A stretch of DNA of 64,000 bases from Bradyrhizobium viridifuturi (GTDB taxonomy: Bacteria; Pseudomonadota; Alphaproteobacteria; Rhizobiales; Xanthobacteraceae): the NCBI RefSeq assembly GCF_001238275.1, contig NZ_LGTB01000018.1:1-64000 (forward strand), written 5' to 3'. Made by a program: the position numbers and the translations under genes. The notes beneath the pieces were generated by a model. It was not told the origin of the DNA and made no database searches. It saw only the letters and a list, made by a program, of their open reading frames with translations. This document shows positions 34,759 to 44,017 of the stretch, one piece after another. Numbering within the stretch: position 1 is the first letter of the stretch; each line of letters starts with the position of its first letter.

Positions 34759-35598
34759 ATGACGGGTCTTTTGATTCACTCCGTCTCGGAATTCTCGGAC
34801 CTGATCCTCGAAGCACTGCGCCTGGCGGATGCGCAAAATATCGTCGAGGTCGGCGCGGAGTATGGCGGCATGTCGGCGCTGCTTGCCGATCACTGCCGGG
34901 CCCGCGGCGGCCAGCTCACCAGCGTCGATCCCGCGCCGAAGCGCGAATTCCTTGATTGGGTGGCTGGCAATCAGGACGTGCGCCATGTGGCAAAGCCGAG
35001 CCTCGATGCGTTCGGCGAACTCGATGCCGCCGATGCCTGGATCGTCGACGGCGACCACAATTGGTACACGGTCTATCACGAGCTCCGGCAGATCGAGGCC
35101 ATCAGCCGCCGCGCCGGCAAGCCCGTGCTCGTCTTCCTCCACGATGTCGGCTGGCCCTGCGGGCGACGCGACGCATACTACGCGCCCGAGCAAATTCCCG
35201 CCGAGCATCGCCATCCGCACAGTTACGACGCGGGCGCCACGCTGGATCGCGAAAGTCTGGTGCAGGGTCGAGGATTTCGCGGCATGGGGCAGTTCGCGTT
35301 TGCAACTCAGGCCGGCGGCGCGCGCAACGGCGTCATGACCGCGATTGACGACTTCCTGGCGGAGGAGCTGGCGCAGGGCAGGGAGTTCGGCTTCGCCGAG
35401 ATCCCGGCCGTGTTCGGCCTTGGCGTGCTGTTCGACATGAACGCCGCCTGGAGCGCCCGGCTCGCCGAGCTCGTACTGCCCTATCACCAGAACAAGCTGC
35501 TGCGCGCGCTCGAGACCAACCGCCTGCGCAATTATCTTCGCGTGATCGACATCCAGGATGAAATTGCCGCGCGCGCTGCGCGATCGGGAGCGGCGTAG
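34759..35598 (+). CDS. Class I SAM-dependent methyltransferase (Methyltransf_24-like) inside dcw cluster
   Basis: A 279-residue protein starting after GGGGGAG at ATG 34759. The SAM motif is IVEVGAEYGGMSALL (28-42), a SVDPAPK acidic loop follows, and WIVDGDHNWYTVYHELRQI (94-112) is typical of the Methyltransf_24 family. HDVGWPCGRRDAYYAPEQIP (128-147) is a family-type segment. It lies between murG and murC with matching strand and codon usage, 37 nt after murG. The substrate is unknown; members of this group often modify sugars or surface glycans, so an envelope role is plausible. Confidence 0.82.
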   Translation: MTGLLIHSVSEFSDLILEALRLADAQNIVEVGAEYGGMSALLADHCRARGGQLTSVDPAPKREFLDWVAGNQDVRHVAKPSLDAFGELDAADAWIVDGDHNWYTVYHELRQIEAISRRAGKPVLVFLHDVGWPCGRRDAYYAPEQIPAEHRHPHSYDAGATLDRESLVQGRGFRGMGQFAFATQAGGARNGVMTAIDDFLAEELAQGREFGFAEIPAVFGLGVLFDMNAAWSARLAELVLPYHQNKLLRALETNRLRNYLRVIDIQDEIAARAARSGAA

Positions 35599-35827
35599 CC
35601 GCCGGGGCCGACATGGAGAGATCCGCGACCTCAGGGCACCAGCACCGGCCGGTAGCTGACAACAGCGACATTTCCACGGCCGCGGGGCGGAAAAAGCCCT
35701 TGTCACGCGGGGGAAAAGCGGGGCATCCAGTGGTCTGCGCCGGCCATGCGAGGCGTACAGCGAAGCTAAATCAGCCGCCCTGCAGCGCAGTTCGCACAGG
35801 GCGGATGACGATATCAGGAACCGGATC

Positions 35828-37231
35828 ATGAGACTGCCGCGCGAGATCGGACCCATTCACTTCGTCGGGATCGGCGGCATCGGCATGAGCGGCATCGCCG
35901 AGGTGCTGATCAATCTCGGTTACACCGTGCAGGGCTCCGACGCCTCGGATAATTACAACCTCGATCGCCTGCGCAAGAAGGGCGCAAAGATCTCGGTCGG
36001 CCACGCCGCCGAGAATGTCGACGGCGCCGACGTCGTCGTGGTTTCGACTGCGATCAAGCGCGACAATCCCGAGCTGATGGCGGCGCGTGAGCGGCGCATT
36101 CCGGTGGTGCGGCGCGCCGAGATGCTGGCGGAATTGATGCGGCTGAAGAGCTGCGTCGCGATCGCCGGCACCCATGGCAAGACCACCACGACCACGATGG
36201 TGGCGACATTGCTCGATGCCGGCGGGCTCGATCCGACCGTGATCAATGGCGGCATCATCAATGCCTACGGCTCCAACGCGCGGCTCGGGGCCGGCGACTG
36301 GATGGTGGTCGAGGCCGACGAGAGCGACGGCACCTTCCTGAAGCTGCCGTCCGACGTCGTCATCATCACCAACATCGACCCCGAGCATCTCGATCACTTC
36401 AAGACCTTCGAGGCGATCCAGGATGCGTTCCGCAATTTCGTCGAGAACGTTCCGTTCTACGGCTTTGCCGTGATGTGCACCGATCATCCGGTGGTGCAGA
36501 GCCTGGTCGGCAAGATCGAGGATCGCCGCATCATCACTTATGGGCAGAACCCGCAGGCCGATGCGCAGCTGCTGGACCTGACGCCGACGGGCGGCGGCTC
36601 GAAATTCAAGGTGGCGATCCGCGATCGCAAGACCGGCGCGACGCATGAGATCAAGGACATCATGCTGCCGATGCCGGGACGCCACAACGCGTCCAACGCG
36701 ACGGCGGCGATCGCGGTCGCGCATCAGCTCGGCGTGTCCGACGACGTGATCCGCCAGGCGATGGCCGGCTTCGGTGGCGTCAAGCGGCGCTTCACCAAGA
36801 CCGGCGAGACCAATGGCATCACCGTGATCGACGACTACGGTCATCATCCGGTCGAAATCGCAGCCGTGCTGAAGGCGGCGCGCGAGTCCACCAACGGCAA
36901 GATCGTCGCGGTGGTGCAGCCGCATCGCTACACCCGCCTGCAATCGCTGTTCGAGGAATTCTGCACCTGCTTCAACGACGCCGATGCGGTGGTGGTCGCC
37001 GAGGTCTATCCGGCCGGCGAGGCGCCGATTGCCGGCATCGACCGCGATCATTTTGCCGCCGGCCTGCGCGCGCATGGCCATCGCAACGTGGTCCCGCTGC
37101 CGAACGCGGATGAGCTCGCCAAGATCGTTCACGGCCTTGCCAAGTCCGGCGACCTCGTGGTCTGCCTCGGTGCCGGCAACATCACGCAATGGGCCTACGC
37201 GCTGCCCGGCGAATTGAAGGCGTTGGGGTGA
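35828..37231 (+). CDS. murC: UDP-N-acetylmuramate:L-alanine ligase
   Basis: A 467-residue Mur ligase. The N-terminal GIGGIGMSGIAEVL (14-27) binds the UDP sugar, and the ATP loop GTHGKTTTTT starts at 114. EADESDGTF, NIDPEHLDHF, GRHNASNA and DDYGHHPVE are intact. It attaches the first amino acid, L-Ala. It is preceded by a 229-bp gap without a gene, which is GC-rich and ends in a CCCTGCAGCGCAGTTCGCACAGGG-like hairpin, so a separate promoter is possible. Confidence 0.96.
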   Translation: MRLPREIGPIHFVGIGGIGMSGIAEVLINLGYTVQGSDASDNYNLDRLRKKGAKISVGHAAENVDGADVVVVSTAIKRDNPELMAARERRIPVVRRAEMLAELMRLKSCVAIAGTHGKTTTTTMVATLLDAGGLDPTVINGGIINAYGSNARLGAGDWMVVEADESDGTFLKLPSDVVIITNIDPEHLDHFKTFEAIQDAFRNFVENVPFYGFAVMCTDHPVVQSLVGKIEDRRIITYGQNPQADAQLLDLTPTGGGSKFKVAIRDRKTGATHEIKDIMLPMPGRHNASNATAAIAVAHQLGVSDDVIRQAMAGFGGVKRRFTKTGETNGITVIDDYGHHPVEIAAVLKAARESTNGKIVAVVQPHRYTRLQSLFEEFCTCFNDADAVVVAEVYPAGEAPIAGIDRDHFAAGLRAHGHRNVVPLPNADELAKIVHGLAKSGDLVVCLGAGNITQWAYALPGELKALG

Positions 37232-37233
37232 TC

Positions 37234-38151
37234 GTGAGCTTCCCTGACATCACGCCCGACCTGAAAGCCGCGATGCCGGAGCTGCGCGGGCGCCTCCTCG
37301 CCAACCAGTCGCTGGCCGAGCTGACCTGGTTTCGTGTCGGCGGCCCGGCGCAGGTGCTGTTCACGCCGGCCGATGAAGACGATCTCGCTTACTTCCTGAA
37401 ACGCCTGCCGCAGGAGCTGCCGGTCTATGTCGTCGGCGTCGGCTCCAATCTGATCGTGCGCGACGGCGGCATGCCGGGTGTGGTGATCCGGCTGGCGCCG
37501 CGTGCGTTCGGCGAGACCAGTGCTGACGGTGATGTCGTCACCGCCGGCGCCGCCGCACTCGACAAGCGCGTCGCGGAGACGGCGGCTGCGGCCGGTATCG
37601 GCGGCATGGAATTCTTCTTCGGCATCCCCGGTACGGTCGGCGGCGCGCTGCGTATGAATGCCGGCGCTAATGGCGGCGAGACCAAGGATGTGCTGGTGGA
37701 GGCGACCGGCGTCAGTCGCGACGGCACCAAGCACACGTTCGGCAATGCCGACATGAAGTTCGTCTATCGCAACAGCGGCGTCGATCCGTCCGTTATCTTC
37801 ACCTCGGCGCGCTTCCGCGGCCGGATCACCGATGCGGATGCGATCCGCGCTCGCATGAACGAGGTGCAGACCCATCGCGAGACCGCGCAGCCGATCCGCG
37901 AAAAGACCGGCGGCTCGACCTTCAAGAATCCGCCCGGCAACAGCGCCTGGAAGCTGATCGATGCCGCGGGCTGCCGCGGCCTCAAGGTCGGTGGCGCGCA
38001 GGTGTCGGAGATGCACTGCAATTTCCTGATCAACACCGGCAACGCCACCGGGCACGATATCGAGACGCTCGGCGAGACGGTGCGTGAACGGGTCAAGCAG
38101 AGCAGCGGAATCGAGCTGCACTGGGAAATCAAGCGGATCGGAAACAGCTGA
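37234..38151 (+). CDS. murB: UDP-N-acetylenolpyruvoylglucosamine reductase
   Basis: A 305-residue flavoprotein of the type with YRNSG and GSTFKNP motifs. The FAD-binding segment is VGVGSNLIVRDGG, with GIPGTVGGALRMNAGA for flavin and YRNSGV for substrate. GGSTFKNPPGNSAWKLIDAAG carries the proton-donor region, and SEMHCNFLIN carries the conserved Glu. It uses a GTG start. GTG 37234 gives the usual MSFPDITPDL start with GGGG 5 nt upstream; GTG 37228 would overlap the murC stop. It produces UDP-MurNAc. Confidence 0.95.
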   Translation: MSFPDITPDLKAAMPELRGRLLANQSLAELTWFRVGGPAQVLFTPADEDDLAYFLKRLPQELPVYVVGVGSNLIVRDGGMPGVVIRLAPRAFGETSADGDVVTAGAAALDKRVAETAAAAGIGGMEFFFGIPGTVGGALRMNAGANGGETKDVLVEATGVSRDGTKHTFGNADMKFVYRNSGVDPSVIFTSARFRGRITDADAIRARMNEVQTHRETAQPIREKTGGSTFKNPPGNSAWKLIDAAGCRGLKVGGAQVSEMHCNFLINTGNATGHDIETLGETVRERVKQSSGIELHWEIKRIGNS

Positions 38152-39137
38152 TGCAGGTGACCATTCTGTTCGGCGGCACCAACAAGGAGCGGCTGGTTTC
38201 GGTGGCGAGCGCGCAGGCGCTGCACCGTGCGCTGCCGGGCGCGGAGCTCTGGTTCTGGGACGTCGACGACACCGTGCATGCGGTGACATCCGAACAGTTG
38301 CTCGGCCACGCGCGGCCGTTCGAGGTTGATTTCAAGCCGCCCGGTCATGGCATCGCGCTCGACCAGGCGCTCGACAAAGCAAGCGCCGAGCAGCGCGTGC
38401 TGGTGCTCGGCCTGCACGGCGGCCGCGCCGAGAATGGCGAATTGCAGGCGATGTGCGAGATGCGCGGCGTCGCGTTCACCGGCTCCGGCTCGGCATCGTC
38501 GCACCTGGCGTTCGACAAGCCGTCGGCGAAGCGCTTTGCTGCGATCGCAGGCATCAACGCGCCGCAGGGGATCGCCGTCGAACAGATCGACGAGGCATTC
38601 GCGAAATACGGCAAGCTGATCGCAAAGCCCGCCAAGGACGGATCGAGTTACGGGCTGATCTTCGTCAACGCCAGGCAGGATCTCGACGCGGTCCGCAATG
38701 CGGCCAAGCATGAAGACTATCTGATCGAGCCGTTCGTCTCGGGTGTCGAGGCGACCTGCGGCGTGCTGGAGCAATCCGACGGCTCAGTGTTCGCGCTGCC
38801 GCCGATCGAGATCGTGCCGGCGGAGGGCGGCTTCGACTACACAGCCAAATACCTCCTGAAATCGACCCAGGAGATTTGCCCCGGCCGTTTCGCGCCCGAA
38901 ATCAGCGCCGCGATCATGGATCATGCATTGCGGGCGCACCGCGCATTGTCCTGCACCGGCTACTCGCGCAGCGATTTCATCGTGTCGGCCAATGGCCCGG
39001 TCTACCTCGAAACCAACACGTTGCCCGGGCTGACCGCGGCATCACTTTACCCTAAGGCCTTGAAAGCACAGGGCATCGCCTTTGCCGACTTCCTGCAGGA
39101 CCAGATCGAGCTGGGCCGCCGCCGCGCCAAGCGTTAA
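38151..39137 (+). CDS. ddl: D-Ala-D-Ala ligase-type ATP-grasp enzyme, divergent
   Basis: A 328-residue ATP-grasp protein whose start overlaps the murB stop by one base. Its position after murB and the segments LHGGRAENGELQA, FTGSGSASSHLAFDKPSAKR, KPAKDGSSYGL and LETNTLPGLTAASLYPKAL match Ddl. Several normally strict positions differ: LFGGTNKERLVS in place of the M-G-G-x-S-x-E-R-E-V-S block, and AENGE for GEDG. It probably makes D-Ala-D-Ala for MurF, but altered specificity or a second housekeeping Ddl elsewhere cannot be excluded. Confidence 0.82.
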   Translation: MQVTILFGGTNKERLVSVASAQALHRALPGAELWFWDVDDTVHAVTSEQLLGHARPFEVDFKPPGHGIALDQALDKASAEQRVLVLGLHGGRAENGELQAMCEMRGVAFTGSGSASSHLAFDKPSAKRFAAIAGINAPQGIAVEQIDEAFAKYGKLIAKPAKDGSSYGLIFVNARQDLDAVRNAAKHEDYLIEPFVSGVEATCGVLEQSDGSVFALPPIEIVPAEGGFDYTAKYLLKSTQEICPGRFAPEISAAIMDHALRAHRALSCTGYSRSDFIVSANGPVYLETNTLPGLTAASLYPKALKAQGIAFADFLQDQIELGRRRAKR

Positions 39138-39469
39138 GGCCGTCCAGGTAGGGAACCCGCACGACTCGACCGGATGGAACCCGGCGCTGTTGCTAAAATG
39201 CTAATGGGTTCGCGGCAAAGTACTCAAAGCGTTGATCAAAATACACTCCAGGCCGAACTCATTTACCGTTTGTTTACCAGGAAGCCCGAAGGTTAACGCT
39301 GGCGGCGCATGTAGCGCTTGGCTGCCGGGGCGTGAGCTGTCGCGGATTACCGCTTCGAGGATCGCAACCAGGGAACAGGGGGCCACTCTAATCCCACCGG
39401 TCTAGCCGAGACGTGATTTGTGCCGGGACCCGCGGGGTTTGCGGGCACAACATGTGACGAGCTCGTGCA
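39138..39469. promoter_or_regulatory. Control region upstream of ftsQAZ
   Basis: A 332-bp gap without a gene. It carries TTTACCGTTTGTTTACC at 39262-39278, a direct repeat of TTTAC with an 11-nt period. The same TTTAC-N6-TTTAC layout occurs upstream of rsmH (22792) and resembles CtrA sites with TTAC half-sites. GGTTAAC follows at 39291. A hairpin-forming CGGGACCCGCGGGGTTTGCGGGC stretch near 39424-39447 precedes ftsQ. Confidence 0.4.
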
Positions 39470-40477
39470 ATGGATGGTGCAGGACGCCTCACTCGATCGG
39501 TGCGATCGCTGGGGCCTCAAGCTGACCTGAGAGCAGCCGCTATTGGAGCGGCGGTGCTGCTGCGCGAGTATGTCGCCACCCATCTCGCTCGCCGCCGGCA
39601 GCGTCCCGCGAAGCGGCCGCAGGTGATCGATCGCGAGCCGCCGAACCGCTACATCCAGATGGTCGAGCGCTATCTGCCGCGCCGCATCGGGCTGGTCGCG
39701 ACGCTCGCGATCCTGTTCGGCAGCCTCGGCTTCGGCATCGTCCGGGGCGGCCATGTCGAGGAGTTCACCACCGCGCTCAGCGACACCCGCAACGCGCTCG
39801 CCAATTCCGCAGGCTTCCGCATCACCACCGTCGGCATCAACGGCCGCAAGCAGCTGAGCCAGGACGAGGTGCTCGCGATCGGCGGCGTCAATGGCCGCTC
39901 CTCGCTGCTGTTCCTCGATGCCGATACCGTGCGCGCCAAGTTGAAGGCCAATCCCTGGATCGCGGATGCCACGATCCTGAAACTCTATCCGGGCCGGCTG
40001 CAGATCGACATCGTCGAGCGCACCGCCTTCGCGCTGTGGCAACAGAACGGCCGCCTGTCGGTGATCGCCTCCGACGGCGCGGTGCTCGAGCCTTACGTCA
40101 CGCGCCGCTTCCTCAATCTGCCGCTGGTGGTGGGCAAGGGGGCCGACACACGCGCTCAGGACTTCCTGGCGCTGCTCGACCGTTATCCGCAAGTGCGCTC
40201 GGTGACCAAGGCTGCGATCTTCGTCGGTGAGCGGCGCTGGAACCTGCGGCTCAAGGACGGCCTCGATGTCCGCCTGCCGGAGAACGATGTCGGCAATGCG
40301 CTGGCCGCGCTCTCCAAGCTCGACAAGGACGAGAAGCTGTTCTCGCGCGACATCGTTGCCGTCGACATGCGGCTGCCCGATCGGCTGATCGTGCAATTGT
40401 CGGAGGAAGCCGGCAAGGCGCGCGACGAGCTGTTCAAGGACAAGAAGTCCAAGAAGAAGGCCGGTGACTCCGCATGA
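39470..40477 (+). CDS. ftsQ: Cell-division protein FtsQ
   Basis: A 335-residue bitopic protein. A basic cytosolic N-terminus of about 80 residues precedes one membrane helix (RIGLVATLAILFGSLGFGIV). Then come the POTRA domain (FRITTVGINGRKQLSQDEVL) and the FtsQ beta domain (LYPGRLQIDIVERTAFALW, ERRWNLRLKDGLDVRLPE). The C-terminus is very Lys-rich. It links early and late division proteins. The stop overlaps the ftsA start (ATGA). Confidence 0.93.
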   Translation: MDGAGRLTRSVRSLGPQADLRAAAIGAAVLLREYVATHLARRRQRPAKRPQVIDREPPNRYIQMVERYLPRRIGLVATLAILFGSLGFGIVRGGHVEEFTTALSDTRNALANSAGFRITTVGINGRKQLSQDEVLAIGGVNGRSSLLFLDADTVRAKLKANPWIADATILKLYPGRLQIDIVERTAFALWQQNGRLSVIASDGAVLEPYVTRRFLNLPLVVGKGADTRAQDFLALLDRYPQVRSVTKAAIFVGERRWNLRLKDGLDVRLPENDVGNALAALSKLDKDEKLFSRDIVAVDMRLPDRLIVQLSEEAGKARDELFKDKKSKKKAGDSA

Positions 40478-41789
40478 CCGGCCTCGATCGCAATTTGACC
40501 CCGAAGACCCGCCCGATGCAGAAGCGCACCGCATGGTGGCTTCGCTCGACGTGGGCTCCAGCAAGATCGCCTGCATGATCGCGCGGCTTAAGCCGTCGCC
40601 GCCGAACGAGGCGCTGCGCGGCCGCACCCATGCGGTCGAACTGATCGGCTACAGCCAGATCCAGTCGCGCGGCGTCAAGGCCGGCTCCGTCGTCGATCTC
40701 GCCGAATGCGAGAAGGCGGTGCGCCATGCCGTGGCGCTGGCCGAGCGCATGGCCAAGGTCCGTGTCGAATCCGTCCTGCTGTCGGTCTCCGGCGGCAGGC
40801 AGCATGGCCAGCTGGTCGAGGCCGCGGCGGATATCCGCGGCGGCTCGGTGACCGCGGACGACATCAGCCGCGTCACCTCCGCCGGCATGCGTCATGCCGC
40901 CGGCGCCGGCCGCACCGTGCTGCACGCGCTCCCGGTCGGTTACGCGCTCGACGGCGTCAAGGGTATCCGCGATCCCAAGGGCATGGTGGCGCGCCAGTTC
41001 GGCGTCGACATGAACGTGGTGACGTCGGACGCGACCGTCGCCAAGAACCTGATGTTGGTGGTCGAGCGCTGCCATCTCAACGTCGAAGCCATGGCGTCGA
41101 GCCCCTATGTCGCGGGCCTGTCGGTGCTGACCGATGACGAAGCCGACCTCGGCGCTGCCGTCGTCGAGATGGGCGCGGGCTCGACCACGATCGCGACCTA
41201 TTCCGGCGGCCGCCTCGTGCACGCATCCGGATTTGCGCTCGGCGGGCAACACATCACGATGGATCTTGCGCGCGGCATCGGCGCGTGCATTGCGGATGCC
41301 GAGCGAATCAAGACTTTATACGGCACGGTGCTGACCGGCGGTTCGGACTCGCGCGAGCTGATGTCCGTTCCCACTGCAGGCGATGATCGGGAGACCCCGC
41401 AAATCGTATCTCGCGCCACGATTGCGAACATTGTCCGGCATCGCGCCGAGGAGATTTTCGAAATGGTCCGTGACCGGCTCGCGGATTCCCCCTTTGCGGC
41501 AGAGCCGAGGGCGCGCGTCGTGCTCAGCGGCGGCGCGTCGCAGCTGACTGGGACCGTCGAGCTTGCCACCCGCATCCTGAACCGCCAGGTCCGCATCGGC
41601 CGACCGCTCGGCTTCGGCCGGCTGCCGAACGAGGCGAAGGGCGCCTCGTTCTCGGTGCCGACGGGCCTGCTCGTCTATCCGCAATACGCTCACCTTGAAC
41701 ATGTCGAACCGCGGCGCACGCGGCAGCTCAGGACAGGGACAGACGGTTACTTCGGAAAGGTCGGACGATGGCTTCGCGAGGGCTTCTGA
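40474..41789 (+). CDS. ftsA: Cell-division actin homologue FtsA, one frameshift near 40532
   Basis: The natural start is ATG 40474, overlapping the ftsQ stop, and reads MTGLDRNLTPKTRPMQKRTA. There the frame breaks: ACCGCATGGTG stands where ACCGCCATGGTG is expected. Adding one C joins it to MVASLDVGSSKIACMIARL and gives exactly 438 residues. As printed, a GTG at 40464 also opens the main frame but gives an unlike N-terminus. Actin-fold motifs are intact (LDVGSSK phosphate-1, GAAVVEMGAGSTT phosphate-2, VVLSGGASQL adenosine), and the C-terminal membrane-binding helix (YFGKVGRWLREGF) is present. It anchors FtsZ to the membrane. Confidence 0.94.
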
Positions 41790-41877
41790 TGACCGCACCC
41801 CGGCTCATTGCATTTTCACCAGCTCCCGCGGCCAGCGCCGGGACGAACCAACGCGCGCATAATCGAGAGAGGCAACC

Positions 41878-43668
41878 ATGGCACTCAATCTGACACCCCC
41901 TGACATCAGCGAGCTGAAACCGCGGATCACCGTCTTTGGCGTCGGCGGCGCGGGTGGTAATGCCGTCAACAACATGATCACCGCCGGGTTGCAGGGCGTC
42001 GACTTCGTCGTCGCCAACACCGACGCACAGGCGCTGACGATGTCGAAGGCGCAGCGCATCATCCAGATGGGCACCCAGGTCACCCAGGGCCTCGGCGCCG
42101 GTTCGCAGCCCGATGTCGGTGCTGCGGCCGCGCAGGAAGTCATGGACGAGCTTCGCGACCATCTCACCGGTGCCAACATGGTGTTCGTCACCGCAGGCAT
42201 GGGCGGCGGCACCGGCACGGGCGCTGCGCCCGTGATCGCCAAGGCCGCGCGTGAAATGGGAATCCTCACCGTCGGCGTGGTGACGAAGCCGTTCCACTTC
42301 GAAGGTCAGCGCCGCATGCGCACCGCCGAGCACGGCATCTCCGAGCTCCACAAGGTGGTCGATACGCTGCTGATCATCCCGAACCAGAACCTGTTCCGGG
42401 TCGCCAACGAGAAGACCACCTTCGCCGACGCGTTCGCGATGGCCGACCAGGTGCTGTACTCGGGCGTCGCCTGCATCACCGACCTGATGGTCAAGGAAGG
42501 CCTGATCAACCTCGACTTCGCCGACGTCCGCGCCGTGATGCGCGAGATGGGCAAGGCGATGATGGGCACCGGCGAGGCGACCGGCGAGAAGCGCGCGCTG
42601 ACCGCCGCCGAAGCTGCGATCGCCAACCCGCTGATCGACGACTCGTCGATGAAGGGCGCCCGCGGCCTGCTGATCTCGATCACGGGCGGTAAGGACCTGA
42701 CCCTGTTTGAGGTCGACGAAGCCGCAACCCGCATCCGCGAAGAGGTCGACGCCGACGCCAACATCATCGTCGGCGCCACCTTCGACGAATCGCTCGACGG
42801 CATCATCCGCGTCTCGGTGGTCGCGACCGGGATCGAGCAGGCCGCGATCGCTTCGCGTGCCCAGGCGCCCGCGCAGCAGCAGGGTGGTTCGCCGGAGAGC
42901 CGGCTGGCCGACCTGACCGCCCGCCTGCGTGCCGACAATCAGCGCATGGCCGAGCGTGCCCAGAAGCTGGAGCCGTCGACCGGCGTGACGGTTGCGCCGA
43001 TTGCGCCGCAGGCCGCGGCGCCGCAGCAGCGTCCGGCGGTCGAGCGCGCCGCACTCGCGGCGATTGCCGCCGCGGTTGCCCCGGACAGCATGCCGGCCGC
43101 TCAGGCGCCGATGCAGCCGGCTTCCTACGGTGACGTCACCGTGCGGCCGATCGCCCAGAAGCCGACATTGTTCCCGGACCACGAAGCGGCCCGGGCCGAG
43201 CAGCACGAGCCGATGCCGCCCGAGACCTTCATCCCGCAGGCGGCGGAGCGGTCGCCGGTCCGTGCCCCGCGGATGCCGAAGTTCGAGGATCTGCCGATGC
43301 CGGCGCAGGCCGAGATTCGCCAGGCCAGCGGCGACGGTGAGGCGGAACATCCGCAGAAGACCCGGCTGTCGCTGCTGCAGCGGCTTGCCAATGTCGGCCT
43401 CGGACGCCGCGACGAAGAGACCGAGCCGCCGATCGCGGCCCGTGCCTCCGGTCCGGCGATGCCGACGATGCCCCCGCTGCCCGAGCGCAAGCCGGCCCGT
43501 AGCGTCGCCCAGCAGATCTCGGCGAATGAGCAGCCGGTATCGGAATATGCGAAGCGCCCGGCGCCGCAGGGCTTGGACGCCCATGGCCGTCAGGCGCCTG
43601 TTGCCCCGGCGCCACAGGGCGACGACCATCTTGATATCCCGGCCTTCCTGCGCCGGCAGGCAAACTGA
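41878..43668 (+). CDS. ftsZ: Cell-division GTPase FtsZ with long C-terminal linker
   Basis: A 596-residue protein. The tubulin signature GGGTGTG is at 109-115, the T7 loop NLDFADV at 211-217, and GAGGNAVN at 24-31. After about residue 320 comes a ~260-residue Pro/Ala/Gln-rich linker typical of alphaproteobacteria. The C-terminal conserved peptide DIPAFLRRQ (586-594) binds FtsA and other partners. GAGAGG precedes the ATG. A strong hairpin follows at 43694, closing the ftsQAZ unit. Confidence 0.97.
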   Translation: MALNLTPPDISELKPRITVFGVGGAGGNAVNNMITAGLQGVDFVVANTDAQALTMSKAQRIIQMGTQVTQGLGAGSQPDVGAAAAQEVMDELRDHLTGANMVFVTAGMGGGTGTGAAPVIAKAAREMGILTVGVVTKPFHFEGQRRMRTAEHGISELHKVVDTLLIIPNQNLFRVANEKTTFADAFAMADQVLYSGVACITDLMVKEGLINLDFADVRAVMREMGKAMMGTGEATGEKRALTAAEAAIANPLIDDSSMKGARGLLISITGGKDLTLFEVDEAATRIREEVDADANIIVGATFDESLDGIIRVSVVATGIEQAAIASRAQAPAQQQGGSPESRLADLTARLRADNQRMAERAQKLEPSTGVTVAPIAPQAAAPQQRPAVERAALAAIAAAVAPDSMPAAQAPMQPASYGDVTVRPIAQKPTLFPDHEAARAEQHEPMPPETFIPQAAERSPVRAPRMPKFEDLPMPAQAEIRQASGDGEAEHPQKTRLSLLQRLANVGLGRRDEETEPPIAARASGPAMPTMPPLPERKPARSVAQQISANEQPVSEYAKRPAPQGLDAHGRQAPVAPAPQGDDHLDIPAFLRRQAN

Positions 43669-43693
43669 AGTTTGTTACAACCTTGGCGATGAA

Positions 43694-43725
43694 GAAGGCC
43701 TCGGCGGGGAACCGCCGGGGCCTTC
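43694..43725 (+). terminator. Terminator-like hairpin after ftsZ
   Basis: A 14-bp stem (GAAGGCCTCGGCGG pairing with CCGCCGGGGCCTTC, one G-U) has a GGAA tetraloop. It lies 26 nt after the ftsZ stop. The following TGCCTTA is only weakly T-rich. Confidence 0.65.
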
Positions 43726-44017
43726 TGCCTTAGACGGGCATGGAATTCTGCTCGGTGAACAAGCAACTGATTTTAAATGATTAATTATTCTTTCGGTGGT
43801 CAGATGGCCACTCGCCGTTGGCCGTTTTCGCTGCCGCAATTTGGTTAACCTTGGGCGTGAATGCGGCAGAGATGGGGTAACAATCGGTAAAGAAGCGTGA
43901 GTTGGCGCGGATTAGGAAATCACTATGGTCTGCCGTGACTTGGGGAGCTCAAGCGAGTCGGCCTTGGGGAAGTTTGGCCACTTGAATTGAGCGAAGTCGG
44001 GTAGTGGGCATTATCGA
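43726..44017. other. Gap between ftsZ terminator and lpxC
   Basis: No gene was seen. The region is relatively AT-rich (TTTTAAATGATTAATTATTC at 43770) and so probably carries the lpxC promoter. On the minus strand at 43876-43891 it reads TTTACCGATTGTTACC, close to the box upstream of ftsQ (TTTACCGTTTGTTTACC) but one base shorter. GGTTAACC occurs at 43844. Confidence 0.4.

Noticed and set aside
40464..40530. GTG 40464 as the real start of ftsA
   Set aside because: Gives an N-terminus unlike FtsA; the ATG at 40474 with a one-base repair gives the expected start and the usual ATGA overlap with ftsQ.
43876..43891. Calling the lpxC-upstream box a definite CtrA site
   Set aside because: Half-site spacing is one base shorter than in the other two boxes, so it is kept only as a related motif.
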